Shown here: piece after piece, positions 28,698 to 39,757 of the stretch
Layout: every line of letters begins with the position of its first letter
Numbering within the stretch: position 1 is the first letter of the stretch
From: Botryococcus braunii
Lineage: Eukaryota; Chlorophyta; Trebouxiophyceae
Length of the DNA: 64,000 bases
Direction: 5' to 3'
Assembly: GCA_002005505.1 (NCBI GenBank)
Contig: KV908359.1
Location: 611,368-675,367 of the forward strand
Position numbers and translations under genes: made by a program
The notes under the pieces: model-generated
The model's database searches: none
The model's input: the letters and a program-made list of their open reading frames with translations, nothing else
Told to the model about the DNA's origin: nothing

Positions 28698-30201
28698 TGT
28701 TGTATAAACTGACAGGTACGTATAGATACGTGATGGCAAACGTACTTAGATACAAGGTCGCTATCAGTTTATCAAGTGGTTTTAGGAAACACTGTATAAC
28801 TTGAACTTCTCCACGTGTGGAGTACAAGTAAGAGGATGCGCCTGATTGCGTGTCTAAGGGTAATGTATTATGATCAGTCAGGTTGATCATATAGTGACCT
28901 CCATGCAGTACAGGTCTTGTACTAGTGACGGTGTGGTCACAAGGTAAAGACTCCATTGAGTGTGTATACGTGTATAAGTTTAGGATCCCTGGTGCAGCTG
29001 TAGAGCTACACGTTGGCATAGGGCCAAGTCAGGGTTGTTTATGTGGCCATGCAGTACGGTACGGCTTCTCAAACGAGACTGTACCGTTACCGCCGGTTAC
29101 GATCAGGAGGTATAGAAACGCCAGATCGCGAGCGAGCTTGGCAGTCGATGGGGTGTGGAATGCATCTGGGCTTCGAGCTCCAAGCTGAATAGTGTTTGCT
29201 CTGTAGTGAATGACTGCTTGATATAATACTGTCACACTCATTACAATACAGGTAAGCGAGCGATCGTTGGCAAGGGTAACGGTCGCAGTCGGATGGCTGT
29301 GATCGCAGGTTTTAAGCGCATGCATACTGATGTTTCTGCTGATAATGAAACATTGCATGTGTCTTGTGTTGCAGGAGCTGCATTGCTTGTGTGTTACTGT
29401 TGTGCGAACAGTAAGGCTATTTGTGTGTGACGAGTTACACACTGGTTAATAGCGGTGAGTACAGATACGTATAACAAGCATGCTCCTGCTGGTTAATTAA
29501 CTGTTTTGTTTTGATCTCTGATGATCCACATATTGTGCAGATTGGTTGGGAGTAGCCATCAAACTCCTGGGACTGCTGAGGGCCAAGGGTGCCCTGATCG
29601 GAGAGCAGTCGGTACGTGCACATATGTGGATAGGTTGCGTGTGTGTTTGCTATGGTTTAGATATATTTTAAGGACACTGATGAACCCACAAGTAAATCGT
29701 AACGCTCGGGTGCAGGCAGATATAGACGGCAGTGCGAGCACTGGTCTATATAGACATTGAGAGTACTTGGTGGTGTTCACAGGTAAATATACATAAACCA
29801 TTTGTAACGAGTCGATGGGGTGTGGAATGCATCTGGGCTTCGAGCTCCAAGCTGAATAGTGTTTGCTCTGTATTGAATGACTGCTTGATATAATACTGTC
29901 ACACTCATTACAATACAGGAGCTGCATTGCTTGTGTGTTACTGTTGTGCGAACAGTAAGGCTATTTGTGTGTGACGAGTTACACACTGGTTAATAGCGAT
30001 TTGTTGGGAGTAGCCATCAAACTCCTGGGACTGCTGAGGGCCAAGGGTGTCCTGATCGGAGAGCAGTCGGCAGATATAGACGGCAGTGCGAGCACTGGTC
30101 TATATAGACATTGAGAGTACTTGGTGGTGTCACAGGGGATACGTCTCTCTTCATGCACACGGACGAGCTGACCGATACGTCTGCCACCTTCATATACAAC
30201 A
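28698..30201 (+). repeat. Copia D LTR, about 1504 bp, containing unspliced and spliced tandem copies
   Basis: Begins TGTTGTATA and ends TATACAACA, a perfect 9-bp inverted pair. It is preceded by a PPT and followed by a primer-binding site. Inside, 29143-29782 holds blocks E1-E4 separated by GT...AG segments 29252-29374, 29455-29540 and 29612-29715. The same blocks recur without those segments at 29810-30135, with joins at 29918/29919, 29998/29999 and 30069/30070. It is related throughout to the LTR at 48571-50073. Confidence 0.85.
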
Positions 30202-30208
30202 ATTGGTC

Positions 30209-30219
30209 ATGGGCCCACC
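30209..30219 (+). other. Copia primer-binding site matching the initiator tRNA-Met anticodon arm
   Basis: ATGGGCCCACC is complementary to GGTGGGCCCAT of the conserved plant initiator tRNA-Met anticodon arm, 7 bp after the LTR end. This type of internal (half-tRNA) priming is established for Drosophila copia. Confidence 0.7.
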
Positions 30220-30228
30220 GCTCATTGC

Positions 30229-30363
30229 ATGCAAGACGACGACGTCATCCTGACAGAAGACACTCCAGAGAGAAGAGCCACGCGGGGCCGTACGGTCAGT
30301 GGGACTGCAGATAGAGTTAGAGTGGTGAAGATACACTCGGAACGACAAGTGGTTACTGATTAG
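30229..30363 (+). pseudogene. 5' end of a copia leader ORF
   Basis: MQDDDVILTEDTPERRATRG starts 9 bp after the PBS and stops at 30363. Its first residues resemble those of the copia-3 leader ORF (MPEEGVIVIEDTPEPEEQRT at 50100). The rest is lost. Its position shows that this LTR is followed by the start of another element unit. Confidence 0.6.
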
Positions 30364-31285
30364 TAGCCAGCAGTACAGTGAGAGAGCAGCTGCAAAACAG
30401 GCGAGCGGGCTAGGGGTTTGAGACAACTGGATGGAGCTACATCGACATTTGGATCCATTAGAAAACATCGGATACGGCTTGCAACCTGGAGAGTTGTGCA
30501 TGTGGCAATGGGGATGCACCTTCTCAATTATTGTGGCCGAGCCAACTGATGTGTCATTTGAAAGATGGGGTTGTTGTTTGTATGCTTGCTTCGGGGGTGG
30601 TTGTTGTGAAAATGCTGGTTGGCGTGAAAGAGCGCAGTTGCATTTGATATCATTGATGTGTGGTGATGTGGAGTTTCAGCCAGGGTGATTACATAATTCA
30701 CATCACGGTGCATGGTACCAGATGTACTTTGGGAGCGAGATTTGGTGCTGTGTGAAGATTAAGATGTTGGGAGATTACATGCAAGAGGAGTGAGTGGCTT
30801 CCTGTGAGTTGTTGAAGCGATTATAACCATCAAAGGTATGTGATGACTGGGTTTTTTTGTTGGTATCATGTTCATTGTTGAGTGAACATTGGAGTTCAAA
30901 ATCCTTAGTGTATGTAAATCACTTAAAAACGTGAGTCAGTTTGGCATTGTGAAGCAATGAAGTGGAGGGAATATGGCTGGTCTGACTGGGTTGGCATGAG
31001 TAAAAGTGAGGTCCACTCCCTCTCTGTCCAGAGACACTGGACATTTGACGTTCGTGGTGACGACGCCACCGGTTTTCGTCATTGTGATGCACATCTCTCC
31101 ACTCTACGCAGTGGAGTTTGCTGGCTGGCTTGGTGATGCACTGGTGGAGGAGCCAGACCCAGCTGATCCGGACTCTGTTGCAGTGCGCTTACTTCTCGTT
31201 TTCATGATCACTTGTCTGCTTCTAGCTTTCATGATCAAGCCAGTTCTTCACTCCAGACCTTAGATGACTTCCCCTGGAACCAATT
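30364..31285. other. Unassigned 0.9 kb between copia units
   Basis: Two short plus-strand frames (30431-30688 and 31006-31263, the latter with a hydrophobic end) resemble nothing I recognise. They may be chance or decayed element sequence. Confidence 0.35.
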
Positions 31286-31650
31286 TGTTGAGTTCTGAAC
31301 ATTATTATTGAATGCCTTGTGCGTTAAGTGATCTTCATGTGTGCACTATTAGGATATGGGTTCATTGAGAACATACGGTACCTTGAGACACGGTAGATTG
31401 TGTACGTTTTCGAACATAAGGTACAATCTTAACTAGATCACACGTTTGTCGGGTGAACTCTTAAGGCTGCCCCACCGGAGTGAATACCAACTGGTTGTGA
31501 AAGATGCTGGGCATTACCAGATGCTAGTCTTGTCCAACAGTTGTGTGTGATACTCAGCAGACAGTCGTACGGACTGCAGCTGGAGTAACTACGTCTCTTG
31601 ACGACCTGTCTGCTTTGTACATGATACGCCAATGCCCATAACCTTTTACA
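31286..31650 (+). repeat. Copia-2 5' LTR (probable)
   Basis: Begins TGTTGAGTTC and probably ends CTTTTACA just before a degenerate PBS-like GTCATGGGAC. The first 235 bp match the 3' LTR. The remainder differs from the point ...TTACCAG onward. Confidence 0.65.
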
Positions 31651-31974
31651 GGTCATGGGACGCCCTTCCAGCTGAGCCAAGGGCAGACAGGAGTGCATGT
31701 CATCATCGGATGCATCTGTACCGGGTTTTCGACGGACTCGCCTGCCGGCAAGAAGAGGAAACAAAGGAACAACTGAGTATTCACTCAGAACGCCTGCCTA
31801 CAGAGTCTTCAATCTCTTGGGAGGTTTCTATCGTGGATTTCGCACCTGAGTTTATCACCCGTCGTCGTTATCGTGAGACCGTCAGTAGGTCCGGATGGTC
31901 AGGTGATTGAATTGCTGAAGAACATTTTGCATATTAAGCTACACAAGTTTACATGCTAGACCTCGAACGGGTGG
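31651..31974 (+). other. Copia-2 leader and start of a short frame
   Basis: PBS-like GTCATGGGAC, then an ATG at 31698 opening a short Arg-rich frame (MSSSDASVPGFRRTRLPARR) that ends near 31850. It ends at the LINE 3' tail. Confidence 0.45.
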
Positions 31975-32063
31975 AAGGAAGGAAGGAAGGAAGATTACAT
32001 CCAAAGACCAGCCACTAGGGCTGAAGAGGACGGCAGTACAATGAATTACCCATATCTAGCCAA

Positions 32064-34559
32064 CTAAGGTCGCACAGCACCTGGGAGAGTGAGGTAGCTC
32101 TCCAGTGCTCTAGTCACAAATTTGGCAACCCCTTCAAGGTCTTCTTGCCACATAAACGTCTGTACAGATCGACTCCTTTGTTGAAAAAGATGCATAAATT
32201 GTTGCCGTACATGTTGTACAGCCGGACAAGTGAACAACAGATGATGTTCATCACCAACGAGCTCTAAGGAGCACCTCGTGCAAATCCTCTGGTCTCGAGG
32301 GATGCCTTGTTGTCTACCTTTATCAATAGGAAGGTCATGACACCCTAATCTAAATCGCATAAAGGTCCGCAATGTACCATTAGGAAGGTGGAGTTTGAGC
32401 GCACTCTTACTCCGTGGTACATGAGGCGGACGTGCGAACCACCTTTGGTATCTGCAGAATAAGGCTCTTGGGGATGCACAAGAGCGAGGGGAGATGTCTA
32501 GGTCATCCCATATCATGTCACTTTTACGGTCTAACAGATCCTTTACCTGTGAAATGTCAATCTGCAAGGCTCTGTCAAACCGCACATGGTCAGCTATATA
32601 GTATCCTAGTTTCTTAAGTTGTTGCATAAGGGTACCCGAAAACGTTTCTCGGCCTTCTACTATTGCCAACCTAATGTCATGCATGAGGACCTTGTAGTGT
32701 AATGAATCAGGTCTCATGGCCGCTATATTGTTCCAAAACCTAGCCATACGTAAGATCCAAGTTGACCACAAAGAGAATATGTTTAATTCACAATTGATTA
32801 TTTCCTCAGGGATTGTCCGACGTACCCCCAAAATCTGAGCTAGGACCCGCTTGTGCGCATCCAATAGGGGTATACTACTAGGTTTTCCCGAAGACAATTG
32901 TCTGCCTTGAAAGCATCTGATTGCCCAGACTTCACATCCATAGGAGATGAGGGGTGGTAGGCAAGCTAAGTACAATTCTGTCATGAGCATCATTGACATG
33001 TTGCAACCAAGATTGCTATAAGCTCTAGTAAGGTCTTCCCATGCTACCCAGAACCTCTGCTCGAGGTTCTTAATGCCGGCTTGAAGGCCATTCTTGGCAT
33101 GAATCTGTAATCCAAGGTATTTAACCTCCTGTACCGGACTAATTCTAACCCCTGCAACCTCCAGAGAGGTAGAGAGTGTCAGAGGGTCTGGATTTACTGA
33201 AAGGTATTGCGTCTTGGCCCCATTTAGGCGCATGTCCATACTCTTACACCATTCTTGAGTAGCATTCACCAACACCTGTAGGTCCTCAACTGTAGGCGCG
33301 ACGAGAACAAAATCGTCGGCAAAGCCTAGCACTTGGATACGTATTATATTTAAACGTGTGCCATCAGGTAACTGAAGGCCAGCCGTGGGGCAATGGTGTG
33401 CAAGATATCGGGGGAGTCCATCCGACATAATTCCAAATAGTGTAGGGCTAATGGGGCACCCTTGAGGAACACCCGCACTTGATTCAAACAACCCCCCATG
33501 TTTGCCCTCAATTTTGATCGCCAATACTGTACTGTCTATTACAGCTTGGGTAGCATATAGAAAATCCCCTTGGATTCCCAACTGCTCCAAAATATGCCCT
33601 AACTTAAGACGCGATACCCTGTCATAAGCTTTAGAGAGGTCCAGGAATGCAAAATGGAGTGGAGTGATGCCCATTGCCCAATCTATGAGATGTTGTATAA
33701 CAAACAGTTGATGGGTGGTGGACATTTCAGGACGGAAGCCTGTTTGGCAATCAACACGCAAACGGTACTTCTCCAAGTAAGATACTAAGCGCGAGTTCAA
33801 CACGTTGGCATACAACCTCATAAGAGATTCGCCCACGGCAATGGGACGATAATTTCCTGTGTTATACGCGTCCCCTTTCTTATATACCGGTGTCACCAAA
33901 CATACATTTGACTCCGCCGGTATGGTACGTTGTCTAAGCGCCATAGTAAAAATGTCCGCAATGACATGACTTAACATGTTTCGTGAGTAAGGATCCCCCG
34001 GGTGTGTAAGTGGTTGAGCATACCTAAACAACTCTGTAGGGTAACCATCTTTCCCCGGGGATTTCCCATTGGCAAGTGCTCGGAGACCCAATTCAATTTC
34101 CTCGACTGTGAAGGGAGCATTCAGCTCGTCGCACTGATCGTGACCATGATCTTCTGGGACTTGATGGGGAGGATATGCCCCAATAGGCAGACCATGCGCG
34201 GGCTCTTCATTTCCAAGACCACTTGCAAGGGAATTTATATAAGAATCCCAAGCTGACACATCTCTAAGGGGTTCAGGCAGTCTATCTCTTTCACGCCGAA
34301 GGGTTTTCCAAAACCTATGGGGGTTGAAATGCTTTTGGTGTACCAATGTTTTCAGCTTTTGGGCCTGGTATGCCCTTTTCTTTTTCCTCACAATAGCATG
34401 GTACTTTCGCTCTAACCTCCGGAACTCATCACCCCGCCATTTGGTTAACATTCCATACCTCCAGACTTCCCGTTTAAGGGCCCGGCATTCCTGATCAAAA
34501 AAGGGTTGATGTTGACGCCGGTGTCCATTGTGGGGATATCTTTTGTATTGGTCATGCAT
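32064..34559 (-). pseudogene. LINE ORF2, reverse transcriptase and Cys-His C-terminus
   Basis: An 831-residue frame with non-LTR RT motifs: NGKSPGKDGYPTELF, NYRPIAVGESLMRLYANVL, TGFRPEMSTTHQLFVIQHLI, LHFAFLDLSKAYDRVSRLKL, GVPQGCPISPTLFGIMSDGL and catalytic VLGFADDFVLVAP. The C-terminus has a CCHC-like motif, CTRCSLELVGDEHHLLFTCP, typical of LINE ORF2. The same frame stays open upstream of its first Met for about 90 bp (EKAAADGDIKTSIHCLYALI), showing it was continuous with the endonuclease before the frameshift. RT function looks intact on its own. Confidence 0.93.
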
Positions 34560-34641
34560 TCCTGCTTTCTTTGCAGCATCTTTTATGAGTGCATAGAGGC
34601 AATGAATGCTAGTCTTAATGTCCCCATCAGCAGCCGCTTTT

Positions 34642-35514
34642 TCACATGTGGCTCATGAGGTTTAACTCATCACTCTGTAATGCTTGGACATATTGATCCC
34701 TTGCAAATTGGCACCAGCTAAATTGTGACAATGGGTGTCCCCCTTGAGCAGAAGAGCGACACGGTCTAGGATGAATAGGAACAGACAAGGATGCACATAG
34801 TGGGAAATGGTCAGACTCTGACCTCTCACAATCAATGCCACTGTCTTCTAGGTGTGGGATAAGATTTGGGGATACAATGATATGGTCAAGTCGTGTTGCA
34901 GCTGATCTACGCGTACCATGGTACGACACACCGGCCGGGATATCTCCCCTGACACGGCCAGTGCAAATGTAAACGCCTAATTTGTGGACAGCACGAAGAA
35001 GTTGCCGCCCATGGGGATTGACCTTTGGGTCCCCTCCAGGGGCCATGGGGGGAAGGGGACCAACTCTAGAATTAAGATCACCCCCTAGGAAAGCGTACCC
35101 TTCTACCTTTGCCTTACCGAGTGTTTTCTGGATTTCTTTCATTCTATTAGACAAACTCAAAGATGATAGAAGGGGTGATCCAGAAGGGGGAATGTAAGTT
35201 GTTCCGATGATTAGAGGTAGTCCACCACCCTTGAACTGAATCTTAGCCCACAACGATCCTTGTTTGGTGCAATAGGGGAGAATATGGTATTCATTGCTAT
35301 ATCGAATACCAAGCAATAAGCCTTCCCCTGCCCTCCCTGAGTGTGATGCAGGGTGAAAGAATAGCTTGAAGGGGGCCCAGAGGTCTCTTTCGATAATTTG
35401 TCTTCTAGTCTCACTGAGCATGATAATGTCAAAGGTGTGAAGGTACTCTAAGAGGCCTCGAGATAACAGTTTTTCAGTGCTAAGGCCATTTATGTTCCAA
35501 ACTATACATCTCAA
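34642..35514 (-). pseudogene. LINE ORF2, apurinic-like endonuclease domain
   Basis: This 290-residue domain starts MRCIVWNINGLSTEKLLSRG and contains MLSETRRQ, TYIPPSGSP, GGDLNSRVG, GRRSAATRLDHIIVS-type and SESDHFPL motifs. These are the metal- and DNA-binding residues of APE-type LINE endonucleases that nick the target to prime reverse transcription. It ends prematurely at 34642 by frameshift relative to the RT. Confidence 0.92.
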
Positions 35515-35535
35515 CCTCAGGTGGCTAGATATTTC

Positions 35536-36816
35536 CTATTGAGGGGTTGAGGGGTTGGGACCCAGGTCACCTCCCTCTAGGGTGGAAGGAGTCATAAGCT
35601 CTTCAAGCTCTGGCTCGCGTTGAATGGCGATACGCTTGCCATCGGTGGCCCCCGGGACATGGCGGGGAGTCGTCCTCTGCTGGGGTGGCATCCAATCCAT
35701 GCCTTCAGCTGTGGCTGCATCCTCTCGTTGTACTTCGCTTACGGTGTAGGGCATTGTGGCTTGGACGCCAGGGGCTCGGTCAGCGTGGGCGGCAGCCGGC
35801 CGGCCCCCAGGCACTTGTCGGGGACGTGCGCCCAGGGTCCCCCCGGCTGGGGCAGCTGCCGTACGAGCCCCGGGCGCGTTTTGGCGGGTGCTATGTGTCG
35901 CCGTAGGTGTGACGTTCCCTCTGCTCATTGCAGAGGCCCTCCGAGACTCAAGCACTGTGCGCGATCTGCCATTGACAATTGTCTTCCAGGCGTTGGGCTT
36001 GGGATCCAGGTGTGCTGGCTGGATTTCGTTGGAATAGTCCCTCATGGGTGGGGCCGGCCCATGAGGTTGACTGCTGGTCGGAGGAGTTGGTGCTACCCGG
36101 GGCTCTTGGGAAGCCCGGGCAGGAGGTGGGCCAGGAGGAGCTCCTCCTGGGACCCACTGATTGACTCTCCCATCTGCTCCGCGGAAGCAGAGGGTTCCTC
36201 CACGCCACAGCACTGGATAGCCTTGGGCTTTAAAGGCCTGGAAGTTGGGCAGAAGGCGCCGGCGTGCTTCTTGTTGGCTCGGGGTGAGGTCCTCTGCAAG
36301 AGAGAGGGAACGCCTTCTAAGGCGCTTGCTATGCTTGAAAGCGGCATTTCGTGCCCTTGTCGAGTTGAACTTCACCAAGACTGGCCGCGGCCTTGCAGCA
36401 TTGGCCTTGAGTTGGCCGAGGCGGTAGGTGTCCACAATGTTGGGGATCAGCGATGTGAGATCCCTGTCCCCCCCAAATAACTGCCGGACATCCCCATCCC
36501 CCAAGTGCTCCTCGATCCCATAGACAATGATATTTGTCGCCTTTGAGATGATTTTTTGATGTTCCACGGTTTGTTCCAGTTGTAAAATACGGTCTTGTTG
36601 GTGTTCAACTCTGTCAGAGAGCGAAGAGACTCGGCCCTCTAGAATCGCGACTTTCTCAGCAAGTTTATTTTCATTTACTTCAATATCAATCGTACCATCC
36701 GAGCCAGCAGGGGAGAACGGGGCATTGCGCTTCCCTCCCCTTGTTGCATTGGCATCTGATGGCTGCGGCAAAGCCTTTTGTGGAGTACGGAACAAATTTA
36801 TTGCTGACGATATCAT
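35536..36816 (-). CDS. LINE ORF1 protein, coiled coil and RNA-binding region
   Basis: A 426-residue frame with an acidic and heptad-rich stretch (about residues 48-95: LAEKVAILEGRVSSLSDRVE...LQLEQTVEHQ), suited to multimerisation. An L1-ORF1-like RNA-binding module follows (NIIVYGIEEH; PRPVLVKFNSTRARNAAFKH; LTPSQQEARRRLLPNFQAF), then a long Pro/Ala/Arg-rich tail. It has no CCHC knuckle. ORF1 proteins bind LINE RNA as a particle. The ATG at 36816 opens the element, and its stop lies 21 bp before the endonuclease ATG. Confidence 0.8.
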   Translation of the reverse strand: MISSAINLFRTPQKALPQPSDANATRGGKRNAPFSPAGSDGTIDIEVNENKLAEKVAILEGRVSSLSDRVEHQQDRILQLEQTVEHQKIISKATNIIVYGIEEHLGDGDVRQLFGGDRDLTSLIPNIVDTYRLGQLKANAARPRPVLVKFNSTRARNAAFKHSKRLRRRSLSLAEDLTPSQQEARRRLLPNFQAFKAQGYPVLWRGGTLCFRGADGRVNQWVPGGAPPGPPPARASQEPRVAPTPPTSSQPHGPAPPMRDYSNEIQPAHLDPKPNAWKTIVNGRSRTVLESRRASAMSRGNVTPTATHSTRQNAPGARTAAAPAGGTLGARPRQVPGGRPAAAHADRAPGVQATMPYTVSEVQREDAATAEGMDWMPPQQRTTPRHVPGATDGKRIAIQREPELEELMTPSTLEGGDLGPNPSTPQ

Positions 36817-36826
36817 TTGTAGATAA

Positions 36827-39557
36827 GTGAATCATATAATGTCTGTCTGGTATGGTTTCATGGAATTTCGTGGAATACTTAAAAGTGCTGTGGTGTACGC
36901 CGGAAGGTTAGGCTTAATCAGCTGTGTCAGGCTGAACGCTGTGAGAGGAAGTGAAGTGTATGACCAGACCTCAAATCGTTCTCAAAGCAAGGTTTCTGGA
37001 AATAATCCCAGCAGTACAGGGACTATGGCAACACCAGCAGGAGGCAGCACAGCCTCCTCAGGAGCTGGACAGTCAGGACAGACCACTGGAGGCACTGCAG
37101 CCAGCTCGTATGCATACACAATGAACTCCTCCAATCCCAAGATGTCTACGCAGCTAAAGGCTGACCGCACTAATTTCAGGGCCTTGCGTGAAGAGCTGGA
37201 GTCCTGCGCAATGCAAAAGGGAGCTATGGGAGCGTTGGAGACACCCATGCCTAAGACTGCAGAGAACGCAGCAGTAAAACATTTCATGTTGCAGTCTGTC
37301 CCACCCATGTGGCAGGCCGAAGTCAAACAGCGGGGGAGCGCTTTTGACTTCATTCAGTGGATGGCAGACCGCTGCACTGGAGGGAAGGAGAGGGAAATCA
37401 ACGAGAAGTGGATCAAGGGGCTCAAACAAGGCATGGTGAAGGGAGAGACAGTGCAAGAATGGTGCCACCGAGTCATCAGTATTGCCGCCTCCCTGGAAGC
37501 CAATAACCATCAGCTGGGCGACCGCCAGATCTGCAAGTATATGTATAAGGGGCTACCTGCAGTCTTGCAGAACGACGCCTGGGCAATTACCTCCGCCAAG
37601 TCAGACCCCTACAACATGCTGGAGACGATCCTCACTGCCATTGAGAACTTGGAGTACCAGGATATCCCGTTGGCAGAGTCATTGCATGTCACAGCATCAG
37701 CTGCAGCAGTTGTGGCAGCAGCAGCAGCAGCCGTGCCAGCTCAGGGTGGAATCCCTGGGCCTCCTCAAGGCGCTGGAGCTGCACCGGGCGCTGGAGCAGC
37801 ACCAGGAGTGGGAGCTGGAGCACCTGCTGATGGTCAGGCCATCTATGGCCCTTCTGCTCACAACGCTGGACGCAAGGGGCGAGGGTCTGGACGTGGCGGG
37901 AGGCCAAAGGAGGAACTAGCGTGTCGCTTCTGCAACAGGACGGGACATTTCTTGAGGGAGTGCCTGGATCTGAAGAGGCTGCAAGCCCTACATGGCACAA
38001 TGCAAGCTGCAAGTGCGGGCCCGGCTGCGTGGTGGGGCCCTGAAGCTCCTCAGCAACAAGCCAGCTGGTGGGATGCTGGCCAATCCAGAAGAGGCCCTCC
38101 CGTGTCAACCTCACATGCTGCTGGATCTGTGTCCACTATCTTCCCATGCCACAATTTCTTCCCAGGCTGGCATCTCCCACCACCACCTCCTCCAGGTGCT
38201 GGTGAGCCTATGTTCGTTTCGTTGAATTTGCTTACCCCTACGTCTCATGGGGCTTGCAGTACCTCGTGGCTGATAGATAGTGGTGCATCGGTGCACCTTG
38301 TAAATGATCTGTCGTTACTAAACAACCCTGTCATGCATGCCCGACCCCTCCCTCTTCACTTGGCCACTTCTGACGCCAAAGGAGGGATAGTTGCAACTGG
38401 GTCTGTGTGTCAGGTCAATGCCAAACAAGAGGTGTTTTGGCTGCATAATGTGCAGTGTGTGCCCACTGCACACACTAATCTGATTTCTGTCACAGGAGCC
38501 ATTCAGGATGGAGCGTCATTCCTCACTGACAGTGCAGGTGGGTACACGATCATGAAAGGCCTAGCAGGCTGGTGTGGTCAGATAGCCAGAGAGCGAGGGC
38601 TTTTTTTTTTTTTTTTAGAATGGGTGTGTCCAGTCAAGAGCCAGCATGCTGCGCAGCCACAGTCTAGTCCTCTTGCTGCCTCGTATCATGCTAGGAAAGG
38701 ACACGTGTGTATAGATAGACTACTGTGGCATGCAAGGTTGGGTCATCCTGGTGTTAAGAATATGACAAGGTCTTTCAACGAGGATCTGGTAACTGGGATC
38801 CATGTGTCCCTTGCTCCATGCTCAGAGTGTCCTCCCCAGTGTGAGTCATGCATACAAGGGAAGCATTCTCGCCCCCCCTTTCCAGCTTCATCCAGACCTG
38901 CAGAGAGTGTGTTAGATCGAGTGCACGTGGATACTATGGGGCCCATTTCACCAGCTGCCATCACGGGAGAGCGGTTTTGGGTTATTGTGGTTGATGACAA
39001 ATATCATCTGATAGCCTCCTTGGCAGTGAAGTCGAAAGAAGTCATTCCCAAGGCCCTCATTGAGCTCTTGAAGTACTGGCAGACATTTCATGAGAAAGTG
39101 GTGAAGTGTGTGAGATCTGATAGAGGGACAGAATTTCTGAATCAGCAGTTCAAAGAATTTTGTGCTCAGCAGGGCATTAAAATGGAGACCTCAGCTCCAT
39201 CCACGCCTTAGCAAAATGGACTTGCTGAGCGCATGAATCGGACTCTGAAGGAGCGCACAAGGACCCTGTTGGTGCACGCTGCAGCAGACCCTTCCCTGTG
39301 GAAGGAGGCACTGGAGTCTGCCACCTTGCTTTACAACGTGGGCCCCACCACAAGCAGGCCTCTGACCCCTACTGAGATGTTATATGGGGTAAAGCCTGAT
39401 GTTGTTTCCTTGCGCACATGGGGCTGTGTGGCACATGTTCACATTCCCCCAGGTAAGCGGTCTGTATTTGGACCAAAGACCATTCCAGGCATGTTCACTG
39501 GGTATTGCCCACAGTCTAAGGCCTATAGAGTGTACGTAGGCAATGGTGTATGGAAAG
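36827..39557 (+). pseudogene. Copia-2 gag-protease-integrase, interrupted
   Basis: One frame with a single TAG at 39209-39211. Gag (MNSSNPKMSTQLKADRTNFR...; IKGLKQGMVKGETVQEWCHR) carries an Ala/Gly/Pro linker and CCHC knuckle CRFCNRTGHFLREC. Protease is WLIDSGASVHLVND. The integrase zinc finger is LLWHARLGHPGVKNM...CESCIQGKHSRPPF. The catalytic core has HVDTMGP and VRSDRGTEFLNQQF, then the stop in place of Gln (APSTP-stop-QNGLAERMNRTLKERT). It runs to GVWK, where gypsy E is inserted, and resumes at 44606 as ESRDVTFLEHL. An apparent first Met at 36827 lies close to the LINE junction, so MATPAGG at about 37025 may be the true start. Confidence 0.9.
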
Positions 39558-39757
39558 TGTGGTGGCAAAGGAAGAGAGAGAGAGACACGAGACACCAGTC
39601 AGGTTAGAGCATTCAGCGGAATCTGTTACAAGCCGGTCAGCACCGGGACTTCCTTCGACGCCAAGACGCGTGCCACTTTCCAGAGCCTTCATTTCAGGAC
39701 CCGGCAGCTTCCTGCCCGAAATCCTGGCATTGGACCTGGCAGCTTCCTGCCGTTACA
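39558..39757 (-). repeat. Gypsy E 3' LTR
   Basis: Element-strand ends are TGTAACGGCAGG and GCCACCACA. The adjacent GGGGAGGGGGAAG is the PPT. Confidence 0.88.

Larger units (their letters stand above)
31975..36816 (-). mobile_element. LINE (APE-type non-LTR retrotransposon), nearly full length
   Basis: ORF1 (35536-36816), endonuclease (34642-35514) and RT with C-terminal zinc motif (32064-34559) lie in this order on the minus strand. They are followed by about 75 bp of 3' sequence and a (TTCC)5-like tail at 31975-31995 on the element strand. There are no LTRs. Endonuclease and RT are one polyprotein split by a single frameshift near 34645-34660. The tail repeat in place of poly(A), and the insertion in the copia-2 leader, are visible; no target duplication was identified. 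Confidence 0.88.

Noticed and set aside
31006..31263. 85-codon frame with a hydrophobic end as a membrane protein
   Set aside because: Isolated, within degraded copia surroundings, with no family resemblance. Not supported as a gene.
35620..36480. 286-codon plus-strand frame antisense to LINE ORF1
   Set aside because: Shadow of a GC-rich, Pro/Arg-rich gene on the opposite strand. No motif and no start context.
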